Source: Actinokineospora xionganensis (GTDB lineage Bacteria; Actinomycetota; Actinomycetes; Mycobacteriales; Pseudonocardiaceae). Taken from it: a stretch of DNA of 64,000 bases. Numbering within the stretch: position 1 is the stretch's first letter; every line of letters begins with the position of its first letter. The notes under the pieces are model-generated. The model saw only the letters and a list, made by a program, of their open reading frames with translations. It did not search any database and had not been told where the DNA came from. The stretch is from contig NZ_JABVED010000002.1 in assembly GCF_014323725.1 (NCBI RefSeq), forward strand, positions 124,001 to 188,000, read 5' to 3'. Positions 36,122-45,097 of the stretch are shown here, piece by piece. The translations under genes and the position numbers were made by a program.

Positions 36122-36841
36122 TTACGCGTTGGCGTCGTCTTCCATCAGGTTGCGGGTGCGCGCCGGGTCGACGGGGATGCCGGGGCCCATGGTGGTGCTG
36201 AAGGTGACCTTCTTCAGGAACCGACCCTTGGCCGAAGACGGCTTGGCCCGCAGGACCTCGTCGAGGGCGGCGGCGTAGTTCTCGACCAGCTTGGCGTGGT
36301 CGAACGAGGCCTTGCCGATGACGAAGTGCAGGTTGGCCTGCTTGTCGACGCGGAAGTTGATCTTTCCGCCCTTGATCTCGTTGACCGCCTTGGTGACGTC
36401 GGGCGTCACGGTGCCGGTCTTCGGGTTCGGCATCAGACCACGCGGGCCCAGGACGCGGGCGATGCGGCCGACCTTGGCCATCTGGTCGGGCGTCGCGATC
36501 GCGGCGTCGAAGTCGAGCCAGCCGCCCTGGATGCGCTCGATCAGGTCTTCCGAGCCCACGGCGTCGGCGCCCGCGGCCTCGGCCTCGGCGGCCTTGTCGC
36601 CGGTCGCGAAGACGATGACGCGGGCGGTCTTGCCGGTGCCGTGCGGCAGGTTGACGGTGCCGCGGACCATCTGGTCGGCCTTACGCGGGTCGACGCCGAG
36701 TCGCATGGCGACCTCGACGGTCGCGTCGAGCTTGACCTTGGAGGTCTCCTTGGCCAGCTGGGCGGCCTCGAGCGGGCTGTAGAGCCGCTCGCGGTCGACC
36801 AGCTCGGCCGCCTGACGGTAAGCCTTGCTGCGCTTTGCCAT
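36122..36841 (-). CDS. rplA: 50S ribosomal protein L1
   Basis: A 239-residue L1, the mobile stalk protein that helps eject E-site t[22 protein letters not shown] (start 36839-36841), [20 protein letters not shown] and [16 protein letters not shown] are hallmarks. A few in-frame residues upstream are not part of L1. It lies 120 bases after rplK and ends at a strong terminator. Confidence 0.97.
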   Translation of the reverse strand: MAKRSKAYRQAAELVDRERLYSPLEAAQLAKETSKVKLDATVEVAMRLGVDPRKADQMVRGTVNLPHGTGKTARVIVFATGDKAAEAEAAGADAVGSEDLIERIQGGWLDFDAAIATPDQMAKVGRIARVLGPRGLMPNPKTGTVTPDVTKAVNEIKGGKINFRVDKQANLHFVIGKASFDHAKLVENYAAALDEVLRAKPSSAKGRFLKKVTFSTTMGPGIPVDPARTRNLMEDDANA

Positions 36842-36961
36842 TGCTGTTCCTTCACATTCATTGCACACCTGGGGCAGGAAACCGTCCCCGGCGTTACGGA
36901 TCAGTCGTGGTGCGGACCAGCGCCTGGCCCTCCCACACTTGCTTGGTCTAGCGGGTAGTGC

Positions 36962-37393
36962 TTATTCGACCGTGATGCCCATCGAGCGAGCGGTGCCCGC
37001 GATGATCTTCGCGGCCTGCTCGACGTCGTTGGCGTTGAGGTCGGCCTTCTTGGTCTCGGCGATCTCGCGGACCTGGTCCCAAGTCACCTTGGCGACCTTG
37101 ACCTTGTGCGGCTCGGCCGAACCCTTTTCCACACCGGCGGCCTTGAGCAGCATCTTCGCGGCGGGCGGGGTCTTGAGCTTGAAGTCGAACGTGCGGTCCT
37201 CATACACGGAGATCTCGACCGGCACCACGGTGCCACGCTGCGACTCGGTCGCGGCGTTGTAGGCCTTGCAGAACTCCATGATGTTGACGCCGTGCTGACC
37301 AAGCGCGGGGCCGACCGGCGGCGCCGGGTTGGCCAGTCCCGCCTTGATCTGCAGCTTGATGATCGCTGCGAGCTTCTTCTTCTTGGGTGGCAT
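36962..37393 (-). CDS. rplK: 50S ribosomal protein L11
   Basis: A 143-residue L11 of the GTPase-associated centre. [19 protein letters not shown] (start 37391-37393), [20 protein letters not shown] and the C-terminal [11 protein letters not shown] are canonical. Part of the conserved order secE-nusG-rplK-rplA. Confidence 0.97.
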   Translation of the reverse strand: MPPKKKKLAAIIKLQIKAGLANPAPPVGPALGQHGVNIMEFCKAYNAATESQRGTVVPVEISVYEDRTFDFKLKTPPAAKMLLKAAGVEKGSAEPHKVKVAKVTWDQVREIAETKKADLNANDVEQAAKIIAGTARSMGITVE

Positions 37394-37475
37394 TTCCGTG
37401 CTTCCTGTTATCGCGTTGTCCACCGCGGGCGAATGGCTGCGCCCGGGTGGCCGGCCGGTCCGGTGCTCGGACCGG

Positions 37476-38294
37476 TCAGATCTTGGAGACCTGGTTGAAC
37501 GACAACTCGACCGGGGTCTCCCGGCCGAAGATCGACACCAGGACCTTCAGCTTCTGCCCGTCAGCGTTGACCTCGCTGATCGTGGCGGGCAACGTGGCGA
37601 ACGGGCCGTCCATGACGGTGACCGACTCGCCGATCTCGAAGTCCACCTCGACCTGCGGGCCGCGCGACTGCGCCGCTGCCGAACCCTTCGCGGGCTTGGC
37701 CTCCTCGACCTGCGGGAGGAGGAACTTCAGCACCTCGTCGATGGTCAGCGGGGACGGCTTGGAGGTGGCGCCGACGAAGCCCGTCACGCCCGGGGTGTTG
37801 CGCACCGCGGACCAGGACGGGTCGTTGAGCTCCATGCGGACCAGGATGTAGCCGGGCAGCACCTTGCGCTGCACCAGCTTGCGCTGGCCGTTCTTGATCT
37901 CGGTGACCTCTTCGGTCGGCACCTCGACCTGGAAGATGTAGTCCTCCATGTCGAGGGTCTGGATGCGGGTCTCGAGGTTGGTCTTGACCTTGTTCTCGTA
38001 GCCCGCGTAGGAGTGCACGACGTACCAGTCACCCGGAGCGCGGCGCAGGGCGTCGCGCATCTCGGTGGCCGGATCGGCGGGGGCCTCGTCGATCGGGGCG
38101 GCGTCGGCCTCGGCAGCCGTGGTGTCCTCGGACTCCGAGGACTCCACAGCGGTCTCGGCTTCGGCGGTCTCCACGGCGTCCGACTCGGTGGCTTCGGTGG
38201 GCTCGACATCGCCTTCCGGCGACGGGGTGACAACCTCGTCGTCGGTGAGGCTGGTCAGCTCACTGCCGCCCGCGGCGCCGTTCTCGGAGGTCAC
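37476..38294 (-). CDS. nusG: transcription termination/antitermination protein NusG
   Basis: A 272-residue NusG that binds RNA polymerase and links it to Rho or the ribosome. The NGN domain starts [19 protein letters not shown] (about residue 90) and the KOW domain covers [18 protein letters not shown]. The first 85 residues are a strongly acidic, Ala/Glu/Ser-rich extension typical of actinobacterial NusG. It lies 71 bases after secE. Confidence 0.96.
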   Translation of the reverse strand: MTSENGAAGGSELTSLTDDEVVTPSPEGDVEPTEATESDAVETAEAETAVESSESEDTTAAEADAAPIDEAPADPATEMRDALRRAPGDWYVVHSYAGYENKVKTNLETRIQTLDMEDYIFQVEVPTEEVTEIKNGQRKLVQRKVLPGYILVRMELNDPSWSAVRNTPGVTGFVGATSKPSPLTIDEVLKFLLPQVEEAKPAKGSAAAQSRGPQVEVDFEIGESVTVMDGPFATLPATISEVNADGQKLKVLVSIFGRETPVELSFNQVSKI

Positions 38295-38365
38295 AGTTGG
38301 TCTCGCTTCCTTTCATACAACACGTATTCCGCTTATTCGACCGGCGCGCCCCGCTGGGCGCAAGC

Positions 38366-38791
38366 TCAGCCGAACAGCCAGAACACGCCCTTGCCGAGAC
38401 CCAGGTCGAGGCCCGAGATGAGGGCGACCATGAAGGCCACGAACACCAGCACCACGGTGGTGTAGGTGATCATCTGCTTGCGCGTCGGCCAGATGACCTT
38501 GCGCAGCTCGGCCACGACCTCGCGGAGGAACCGGGAGATGCGGGCGAAGATGGAGCCCTTCGACTCCTTGCGGTCCCTGGCGGGGGTGGGCCGACCCTTG
38601 CGGTCGGCCGCGTCGGAGTCGGCCTTGGCGCCGGACTTCGCCGCCCGGGCCTTGGCCCGGTCGGACTTGCTGTCCGCGTCCTTACGGGCGGCCGGGCGAG
38701 CCGTGCCACGGCGTTCCCGCCGCGCAGCGGCGGTGACCGGACGAGACGGGCGCTCCTGCTGCCCCTCTTCCCGTTCCTTGTCCTCGGCCAC
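38366..38791 (-). CDS. secE: preprotein translocase subunit SecE
   Basis: A 141-residue SecE. The GTG at 38789-38791 is preceded by GGAGGA at proper spacing, so I use it in place of in-frame starts further upstream. After a basic, Ala-rich N-terminal region come [20 protein letters not shown] and one transmembrane helix ([19 protein letters not shown]), the essential SecE core. The extended N-terminus is common in actinobacteria. Confidence 0.93.
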   Translation of the reverse strand: MAEDKEREEGQQERPSRPVTAAARRERRGTARPAARKDADSKSDRAKARAAKSGAKADSDAADRKGRPTPARDRKESKGSIFARISRFLREVVAELRKVIWPTRKQMITYTTVVLVFVAFMVALISGLDLGLGKGVFWLFG

Positions 38792-38860
38792 GCCAGTTCC
38801 TCCAACTCGGTGTGTATTCACCGCCCCGGCCGGGGGTTCACCCGGGCTGGACGTCAAACG

Positions 38861-38933
38861 CAGGGGCGACAGGACTTGAACCTGCAACCTGCGGTTTTGG
38901 AGACCGCTGCTCTACCAATTGAGCTACACCCCT
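38861..38933 (-). tRNA. tRNA-Trp (CCA anticodon)
   Basis: A 73-base cloverleaf on the minus strand. The acceptor pairs AGGGGTG with CGCCCCT, the D arm contains TAGCTCAATTGGTAGAGC, the anticodon loop reads CTCCAAA (anticodon CCA), and the T arm has GGTTCAAGTCC. The 3' CCA is not encoded. It lies directly upstream of secE, as trpT does in mycobacteria. Confidence 0.95.
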
Positions 38934-39086
38934 TCGCTGCCCACCAGCGAGCCGCTGGACCGCGTTCGGACGCCTTTGACTATCCCCACTCTAACCAAGC
39001 GGGGAGCGTCAGGGCGTTCAAGCACGGAAGCATACGGTACCGGGCCCGAGGTACCGCAACCGAGTACCCCGAGCCCGGCCGCGGGC

Positions 39087-40193
39087 TCAGCCCGCCGCGA
39101 CCTGAAGTGACTTCAGGGCCTCGGCGAGCCGCGTGATGCCGTCCTCGATCTGGTCCACCCGCACACCGGAGTACGCCATGCGCAGGGTCGACTGACCGCC
39201 TTCGAGGAGGAAGTCGGTGCCCTTGACGAACGTCACACCGCGCTCCTCGGCGGCGGGCAGCAGCTTCGCCACGTCGACGCCATCGGGCAGCTCGACCCAC
39301 ATGAAGTAGCCGCCCTCGGGGGCGGTGAACTTCGCCTCCGGGATGTGCTTCTCCAGGGCCGCGCACAGCACCTGGACCCGCTCGGCCAGCGCCGCGTTGA
39401 CGGTGGCGATGGAGCGCTCCATGCCGCCGCTGACGCAGAACTGGTGGACGATCGCCTGCGCGAGCATGTTCGGCGAGATGTAGGTGTTGGTCGCGCGCAC
39501 CCGGATCTTGTCGATCAGCGCGGCCGACCCGACCAGGTAGCCGACGCGGGTGCCCGGCGCCACGGTCTTGGAGAACGAGCTGGCGAACACGACCCGGCCG
39601 CGGCCCTCGTCGAGCTCCAGCATCGAGGGCAGTGCCTCGCCCGCGAACCGGATCAGCCGGTACGGGTCGTCCTCGAAGATCGTGAAGTCGTACTGCTCGG
39701 CCAACTCCAGCAGGCGCTTGCGCTTGGCCAGGCTCAGCGTGTAGCCGGCCGGGTTCTGGAAGTTGGGGATGATGTGCGCGAACGTCGGGCGCAGGCCGCC
39801 TTCGAGCAGCGCGGCCAGCTCGTCGGTGTCGATGCCGTCGACGTCGAGCGAGACCGGGCGCACGTCGGCGTCACGGCCGCGCAGGCCCAGCAGCGTGCGG
39901 TCGTAGGTCGGGCGCTCCACGATGACCGGCTGACCGGGCTTGGCCAGCTCGTCGAAGAGGAACGCGTCGGCCTGCATCGAGCCGTTGGTGACCAGCACCT
40001 GCTCGACCGGCACGCCGTGAAGGTCGGCGAGGTACTTGCGCAGCGGGACGTAGCCCACTGCCGTCCCGTAGCCCAGCGCGCCGCCGGGGTCGGTGGTGAG
40101 TGCGGCGTCCGCGGCGGTTTTGAGGCCGTCGACGTCGATGATGTCGAGGGAGGGGGCGCCGCGGGCGAAGGAGATGAGGTCAGATGCCGTCAC
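39087..40193 (-). CDS. PLP-dependent aminotransferase (2-aminoadipate/aromatic type)
   Basis: A 368-residue fold-type I PLP enzyme of the MocR/LysN-like aminotransferase group. LVTNGSMQADAFLFDEL, HIIPNFQNPAGYTLS, FEDDPYR and the PLP lysine in SSFSKTVAPGTRVGY are visible. The family transaminates 2-aminoadipate, aromatic or branched-chain substrates; the true substrate cannot be read here. The GTG start (40191-40193) has no ribosome binding site. TAGTGT lies six bases upstream of it, so the message may be leaderless. It lies between tRNA-Trp and a small helical protein. Confidence 0.85.
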   Translation of the reverse strand: MTASDLISFARGAPSLDIIDVDGLKTAADAALTTDPGGALGYGTAVGYVPLRKYLADLHGVPVEQVLVTNGSMQADAFLFDELAKPGQPVIVERPTYDRTLLGLRGRDADVRPVSLDVDGIDTDELAALLEGGLRPTFAHIIPNFQNPAGYTLSLAKRKRLLELAEQYDFTIFEDDPYRLIRFAGEALPSMLELDEGRGRVVFASSFSKTVAPGTRVGYLVGSAALIDKIRVRATNTYISPNMLAQAIVHQFCVSGGMERSIATVNAALAERVQVLCAALEKHIPEAKFTAPEGGYFMWVELPDGVDVAKLLPAAEERGVTFVKGTDFLLEGGQSTLRMAYSGVRVDQIEDGITRLAEALKSLQVAAG

Positions 40194-40269
40194 GCTGCGA
40201 CACTACATCTGAAATCCCGATGCCCCGCGCGTGGGGAGCCCGGTCGGGGGCTCCCCAGCGCGGCGATTC

Positions 40270-40485
40270 TCAGGCCTGGAAGGGCGCCAGGGCGGCGATG
40301 GCGGACGCGCGCTCGGCGTACTTCCACTTCGCCAGGTCGGCGACGGACTTGATTCCCAGCTCGGCGAGGAGCTCGTCGTGCTTGGGGGTCAGGCCCTCCA
40401 GCGCGGACGGCGGAGCGTCGAGCAGCTCGCTCAGGCTCTTGTCCTCATACGCCTTGTCGACCAGCTTGTTCAGGTTCACGGCCAC
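40270..40485 (-). CDS. 71-residue conserved hypothetical protein, helix-hairpin-helix-like
   Basis: The GTG start at 40483-40485 follows AGGAGG, so the gene is well supported. The protein (MAVNLNKLVDKAYEDKSL, then LEGLTPKHDELLAELGIKSV and LAKWKYAERASAIAAL) is all-helical. The spacing of LxGLTxxHxxLLxxLGIxSVxDL resembles helix-hairpin-helix modules that bind DNA or another protein. Function unknown. It stands alone between the aminotransferase and hadB. Confidence 0.65.
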   Translation of the reverse strand: MAVNLNKLVDKAYEDKSLSELLDAPPSALEGLTPKHDELLAELGIKSVADLAKWKYAERASAIAALAPFQA

Positions 40486-40588
40486 GAACGTTCCTCCTGG
40501 AGCGTGTAACGACGGTCACGAAGCGTGCTCAGCCTGCACCCGTCCAGGTGTCACCGCAATGGCTGGCGATGACCTTCCCCGAAACAGC

Positions 40589-40993
40589 TCATGAACGCGG
40601 GCGGAGCACCGCGACGGGCTTGCCGAGCACGGTCTTGCCGTCGAACTTCGCGGTCAGGTCGATCCGCACGGTGCCGTCGTCGTTGACTGCGCCGACCTTG
40701 CCGGACACCTCGACCAGCGCGCCCTTGTCGTCGTCGGGGACGACGACGGGCCGGGTGAAGCGTGCGGAGTAGTCGAGCAGTTCGCCGTCCCAGTCGCTGA
40801 CGATCCGGGCCGCGATGGCCATGGTCAGCATGCCGTGGGCGATCACATCGGGTAGGCCGACTTCGCGGGCGAAGCGCTCGTTCCAGTGAATGGGGTTGAA
40901 GTCGAGCGAGGCCCCGGCGTAGCGCACGAGGTCGGCGCGGGTGAGGGTGACCTCGATCGTCGGCAGCGTGTCGCCGACCTGTGGGGTGCTCAT
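40589..40993 (-). CDS. hadB: (3R)-hydroxyacyl-ACP dehydratase subunit HadB-like (MaoC family)
   Basis: A 134-residue hot-dog-fold MaoC dehydratase. The catalytic Asp/His motif is in SLDFNPIHWNERFA, followed by GLPDVIAHGMLTMA. In mycobacteria HadB pairs with HadA or HadC in fatty-acid/mycolate elongation. Here it overlaps hadA by four bases (ATGA) and no hadC is present, so the heterodimer probably serves fatty-acid dehydration in general. Confidence 0.85.
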   Translation of the reverse strand: MSTPQVGDTLPTIEVTLTRADLVRYAGASLDFNPIHWNERFAREVGLPDVIAHGMLTMAIAARIVSDWDGELLDYSARFTRPVVVPDDDKGALVEVSGKVGAVNDDGTVRIDLTAKFDGKTVLGKPVAVLRPRS

Positions 40994-41448
40994 TCGTCGG
41001 CCTCCTCGGCGTCGCGCACGACGAGCTGGGCCTTGGCGGTGACGACCGGGTCGCCGTTCGCGTCGGCGATCTCGGCGCGCAGGGTGATGAAGTCGTTGCC
41101 CGCGCGGCTCATGATGTTGTCCACGTAGCTCGTCACGACGAGCTGGTCGCCCGCGACGAGTGGGCGGTGGTAGGTGAACCGCTGGTCCCCGTGCACCATC
41201 CGGCTGTAGTCCAGCCCGAGTTCGGGGTCGCTGACGATCCGGTTGATCGCGGCGAGGTTGACGATGGTCGTGAAGGTGGGCGGCGCGATCACGTCCGGGT
41301 ACCCGGCGGCCCGCGCGGCCTCGACATCGACGAACAACGGGTTCGGATCCCCGATCGCCTCGGCGAACTCGCGGATCTTCTCCCGACTTACCTCATACAC
41401 CGACGACGGCGGATACGACCGCCCGACAAATGATTGATCCAAGGCCAC
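40990..41448 (-). CDS. hadA: (3R)-hydroxyacyl-ACP dehydratase subunit HadA-like
   Basis: A 152-residue hot-dog-fold subunit (FAS1-type dehydratase N-terminal domain). It has EFAEAIGDPNPLFVDVEAA, APPTFTTIV and VHGDQRFTYHRPLVAGDQL, typical of HadA. It supplies the substrate-binding part of the HadAB heterodimer while HadB supplies the catalytic dyad. It lies about 100 bases after rpmG, as in mycobacteria. Confidence 0.85.
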   Translation of the reverse strand: MALDQSFVGRSYPPSSVYEVSREKIREFAEAIGDPNPLFVDVEAARAAGYPDVIAPPTFTTIVNLAAINRIVSDPELGLDYSRMVHGDQRFTYHRPLVAGDQLVVTSYVDNIMSRAGNDFITLRAEIADANGDPVVTAKAQLVVRDAEEADE

Positions 41449-41550
41449 CGGCGAAGGCTACCCAAGCCCCGACCCACGAACGCCAAAGACCGCCCTACCA
41501 GCGGGTAGGACGGTCTCGGCAGAAAGCAGAAATCTGTAGGGACCCTCGCG

Positions 41551-41715
41551 TCAGCGAGTTTCCTTGTGGAGCTGGTGAGTCTTGCAGTTCGGGCAGAACT
41601 TCTTCATCTCCAGGCGATCCGGGTCGTTACGCCGGTTCTTCTTGGTGATGTAGTTCCGGTGCTTGCAGCTCTCACACGCCAACGTGATCTTCGGCCGCAC
41701 ATCAGTAGAAGCCAC
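41551..41715 (-). CDS. rpmG: 50S ribosomal protein L33 (zinc-binding form)
   Basis: A 54-residue L33. The GTG start at 41713-41715 follows [26 protein letters not shown] and [14 protein letters not shown] carry the two Cys pairs of the zinc-binding (C+) form. Located between tRNA-Met and hadA. Confidence 0.95.
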   Translation of the reverse strand: MASTDVRPKITLACESCKHRNYITKKNRRNDPDRLEMKKFCPNCKTHQLHKETR

Positions 41716-41767
41716 AACAAACCTTCCTTACAACAACAAGAAGAAACAACCAACCAGGACGGGACCA

Positions 41768-41852
41768 CACGTTCCCCGCCGGGTCCCCCACCTACGGAGG
41801 GGGTCCAGGGGGCAAGCCCCCTGGGGTGGGGCCTGGGGGCTCCGCCCCCAGA
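41768..41852. repeat. GC-rich palindromic element between tRNA-Met and rpmG
   Basis: Two adjacent hairpins: CCAGGGGGC/GCCCCCTGG (41805-41824) and CTGGGGGC/CCCCCAG (41833-41851, loop CTCCGC), preceded by CCCCGCCGGGTCCCCC. This style of dense G/C palindrome is widespread between actinobacterial genes, often as a repeated element. It may also terminate transcription from tRNA-Met. Copy number cannot be judged from one window. Confidence 0.55.
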
Positions 41853-41908
41853 AGCTATTGCGAAGCGACCCGGCTGGCGCTCTCCGCCAGCATAGGACGC
41901 CTATCGCG

Positions 41909-41981
41909 TAGCGGTGGCCGGACTTGAACCGGCGACACAGCGATTATGAGCCGCTTGCTCTACCAGCTGAGCTACACCGCT
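41909..41981 (-). tRNA. tRNA-Met (CAT anticodon, elongator)
   Basis: A 73-base cloverleaf: acceptor AGCGGTG/CACCGCT, D arm TAGCTCAGCTGGTAGAGC, anticodon loop with CTCATAA (CAT), T arm GGTTCAAGTCC. The acceptor pairs fully at position 1-72, so it is an elongator, not an initiator. CCA is not encoded. Confidence 0.94.
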
Positions 41982-42044
41982 TTGACATGGATCAAGCCGC
42001 GACACACCGCAAGGATATCTCGGTGCAACGCGGCCGATCTGTCG

Positions 42045-42117
42045 AGCCCCTTTACGGAATCGAACCGTAGACCTTCTCCTTACCATGGAGACGCTCTGCC
42101 GACTGAGCTAAAGGGGC
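42045..42117 (-). tRNA. tRNA-Thr (GGT anticodon)
   Basis: A 73-base cloverleaf: acceptor GCCCCTT/AAGGGGC, anticodon stem TCTCC/GGAGA closing the loop ATGGTAA (anticodon GGT), T arm TACGG TTCGATT CCGTA. The tRNA-Thr, tRNA-Met, rpmG order is the same as in mycobacteria. Confidence 0.95.
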
Positions 42118-42181
42118 TTGTCCCTGGGGACGGGCGTAACTTTACACAGCTCCCCGGAAAGCTCCAAAACCGGGGGTGGCA

Positions 42182-44845
42182 TCACGAGAGCAAGGTCAAC
42201 ACGGTCTCGTCGCGCAAGCCCTTGGCCTGCATGGTTCTGGCCTGCAGCCACGCTTCCAGCCGACTTTCCGACAGCGGGCGGGAGATCAAGTAGCCCTGGG
42301 CGACGTCGCATCCCATGGCCGCGAGCTGATCACGCGCGACGTCTTCCTCGACGCCCTCGGCGACGACCGTGAGGCCGAGCGAGTGGCCGAGTTCGACGAT
42401 CGAGCGGACCACCGCGTGGTCGCCCAGATCCGTGCCCATGCCGAGCACGAAACTCTTGTCGATCTTCACCTCGTCGACCGGCAGCTGCCGGAGGTAGGCC
42501 AGCGAGGAGTAGCCGGTGCCGAAGTCGTCCACGGCGAGCACGACGCCGAGCGCGTGCAGCCTGCGCAGGACGGGCAGAGCCCGCTGCGGGTCGGCCATGA
42601 CGCCGGATTCGGTCAGTTCCAGGGTGAGCAGTTCCGGCGGCACGCCATGGCGTTGCAGCGCGCCGGCGACGCGGTCGGGGAACGCGGCGTCGTCGAGGCT
42701 GCGCACCGACAGGTTGACCGCGGCGGAGATCCGCAGGCCCCGGTCGAGCCACTTGCGGACCCGGATCAGGGACTGGTCCATCACGAACCCGGTCAGCGCG
42801 TCGATCAGGCCCGCCGCCTCGACGGCGGGGACGAACTCGTCGGGGTCGAGCTTGCCGAACTCGGGGTGGCGCCAGCGCACGAGCGCCTCGACGCCGAGGA
42901 CCTGGCGGCTGGGCAGCGCGACCTTCGGCTGGTAGTGGACCTTGACCTGGCCGGTCTCCAGCGCCTGGCGGAACTGGGTGACGAGTTGGAAGCGGCGCAG
43001 AAAGATCTGGCCCATGGTCGGCAGGTAGACGCGGACGTTGTCGCCGCTGGAGCGGGCTGCCCGCAGCGCGACGTCGGCCCGCTGCAGCAGCGCGTCGACG
43101 TCGACGTCGGCGGCCAGGGTCTCGCCCTCCAGCGACTTCGGTGTCGAGTAGCCGACGACCGAGCCCGCCTCGACGGTGAGCCGGTCGACCGGGTACGGAG
43201 CGGCGACTGACGCGCGCAGCCGTTCGGCGATGGTCTGGGCGCGGTCGTCGTCGGTGTCTACGAGCAGCGCGGCGAAGGCGCCGCCTTCGAGCCGGGCCAG
43301 GGCCACGGCGGAGCCGAGTTCGTCGCGCAGCCTGCGGCCCGCGGCGACGACCATCCGGTCGCTCCACGCGTAGCCGAGGGCGTCACTCACGGTGGCGAGC
43401 ACATCGAGGTCGATGCGCAGGACCACGGAGTCGGGGTGGCGGCGCAGTTGGTCGCCCGCGGCCCGGCGGAAGCCGAGGCGGTTGAGCAGGCCGGTCAGCG
43501 GATCGTGGTAGGCGTCGTGGCGCAGGGTCGCCAGCAGCCTGCGGTTGTCCATCGCGGTGGCGAGGTGGCTGGCCATGGTGCCGATGAGCCGGACGTCGGG
43601 CCTGCCGAAGCCGCGCCAGCGGGACAGCTTGTCGTGCGCCTCGACGATGCCGAGCAGGTGGCTGCCGCTGCGCAGCGGCACCACCAGGGCCTCGTCGGCG
43701 CCGCGGCGCATCAGCGCGTGGCGGATCTCCGGGGCCGCGTCGCCGCGGCGGAAGTGACGGACCTGCGAGCCGGGCAGGCGCAGCAGCGCGTCGGCGCGGG
43801 CGCCGGTGGCGTCGACGCCGTGCATCTCGGCCGGGAGCTCCTCACCGGAGACGACGGTGTGCAGCGGCTGCTGGGCGTCGAACCGCAGGCGCAGCACGAC
43901 TCGGGCGGCGCCGAGTTGGTCTTTGATCCGGTCGGCGATGACCTGCCACTCGTCGTCGGCGCTGTCGTCGACGCGCGCGGACTCCCCGACTCCAAGGGAC
44001 GGTTTCGCGGCGGCCTGGTGGCCCGCGCGGGCGACGATGAGGCTGACTTCCGAGAGCGCTTCGAGGTCGCGCTGTTCGCGCAGCATCCCGGAGTAGGCGA
44101 GGTAGAGGGCGGACAGGCCGCCGAGGGCGAGGACCAGCAGCGGCCAGCCGGACTCGGCGTGCACCGCGACCTGGTAGCCGATCACGCCGGCGGAGGCGTT
44201 GACCATGCCGAGGACGAGGGTGCGCAGGACCAGGCGCACGGCCGCGCCGACGCGCATCCGGCGGCCGAGGACGCGCACGCACACGAGGGCGAGCAGGGTG
44301 CTCGACAGCGGCGCGACGAGCGCGCCCGCGATCACTCCGGCCCAAGACGGCCCGAAGCCCCCGAGGAGCTGGTTGACGAGGGTGAGCGTGGCGAACGCGG
44401 AGCAGATCTCGAAGATCATCGCGCCCGCGTTGTAAAGGATTCGGTCATGGACCCGGCGCACGAGCAGCGTGCCCACGCCCGCGGCGAGATGGGCGGCGAG
44501 GACGACTTCGAACGGCGCCACGAACAGGCCGATGACCAAGGGGATCTCACAGAAGGAGATCGACCATGAGACCCCGCTGCGGACGTCGATGTTGATCGCG
44601 AGCTGTTCGGCGATCAGGAACCCGAGCGCGAGCAGCAGGCCGATCCAGATCAGCTGCGGGCGGGGGTAGGAGGGAAGCCACCACGACATCAGGCAGGCGG
44701 CGGTGACGGCCGAGACGAGCACCATGAGGGAGAAGACCAGGAAGCGCCGGTTCGGCGCCGGATCCTCGGCAGGCCACTGCGGATGTTCAGCGGGTGGCGG
44801 CGACGGTGTCGCCACCGGTTCGGCCGCGCCTGAGTGGTCCGGCAT
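42182..44845 (-). CDS. membrane cyclic-di-GMP phosphodiesterase with degenerate GGDEF and intact EAL
   Basis: An 887-residue signalling protein. ATG at 44843-44845 follows GAGGAGG. The N-terminal part has about six to eight membrane helices (to about residue 260), followed by a GAF-like sensor region (about 300-440). In the GGDEF domain (about 455-615) the signature is replaced by EGGAF (LARLEGGAFAALL), so cyclase activity is unlikely. The EAL domain (about 630-880) keeps GVEALVRWRHP, ELTESG, DDFGTGYSSL, VKIDKSF and VAEGVEE, so phosphodiesterase activity is likely. The degenerate GGDEF may bind GTP as a regulator. Next to tRNA genes; no partner is obvious. Confidence 0.88.
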   Translation of the reverse strand: MPDHSGAAEPVATPSPPPAEHPQWPAEDPAPNRRFLVFSLMVLVSAVTAACLMSWWLPSYPRPQLIWIGLLLALGFLIAEQLAINIDVRSGVSWSISFCEIPLVIGLFVAPFEVVLAAHLAAGVGTLLVRRVHDRILYNAGAMIFEICSAFATLTLVNQLLGGFGPSWAGVIAGALVAPLSSTLLALVCVRVLGRRMRVGAAVRLVLRTLVLGMVNASAGVIGYQVAVHAESGWPLLVLALGGLSALYLAYSGMLREQRDLEALSEVSLIVARAGHQAAAKPSLGVGESARVDDSADDEWQVIADRIKDQLGAARVVLRLRFDAQQPLHTVVSGEELPAEMHGVDATGARADALLRLPGSQVRHFRRGDAAPEIRHALMRRGADEALVVPLRSGSHLLGIVEAHDKLSRWRGFGRPDVRLIGTMASHLATAMDNRRLLATLRHDAYHDPLTGLLNRLGFRRAAGDQLRRHPDSVVLRIDLDVLATVSDALGYAWSDRMVVAAGRRLRDELGSAVALARLEGGAFAALLVDTDDDRAQTIAERLRASVAAPYPVDRLTVEAGSVVGYSTPKSLEGETLAADVDVDALLQRADVALRAARSSGDNVRVYLPTMGQIFLRRFQLVTQFRQALETGQVKVHYQPKVALPSRQVLGVEALVRWRHPEFGKLDPDEFVPAVEAAGLIDALTGFVMDQSLIRVRKWLDRGLRISAAVNLSVRSLDDAAFPDRVAGALQRHGVPPELLTLELTESGVMADPQRALPVLRRLHALGVVLAVDDFGTGYSSLAYLRQLPVDEVKIDKSFVLGMGTDLGDHAVVRSIVELGHSLGLTVVAEGVEEDVARDQLAAMGCDVAQGYLISRPLSESRLEAWLQARTMQAKGLRDETVLTLLS

Positions 44846-45097
44846 GCAACCTCCTCGGACGGCCGATGGTGGGCCCGGTTGGTGTACCCCGCACATGGCG
44901 GGTCCCCCGACGGCTCGCTGACTGTACCCCGATCAGGCGAAAGAGGCACGTGTGCTAGTTACCCGCCGGCACCATGATCCGGCCATGTCCCCCGCAGGTT
45001 GATGACACTGCGCCGACCGTGACGTGCGCGTGGGCACTGTCCGACGCGATCGGCGGATTGTCGCCGAATGACCACGATCACCCCGTGCGGGTGAACC

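Noticed and set aside
45068-45094. Eight-codon frame ahead of the GNAT gene as a regulatory upORF
   Set aside because: It has no binding site and is too short to judge; its only use is to show that the GNAT frame is closed upstream.
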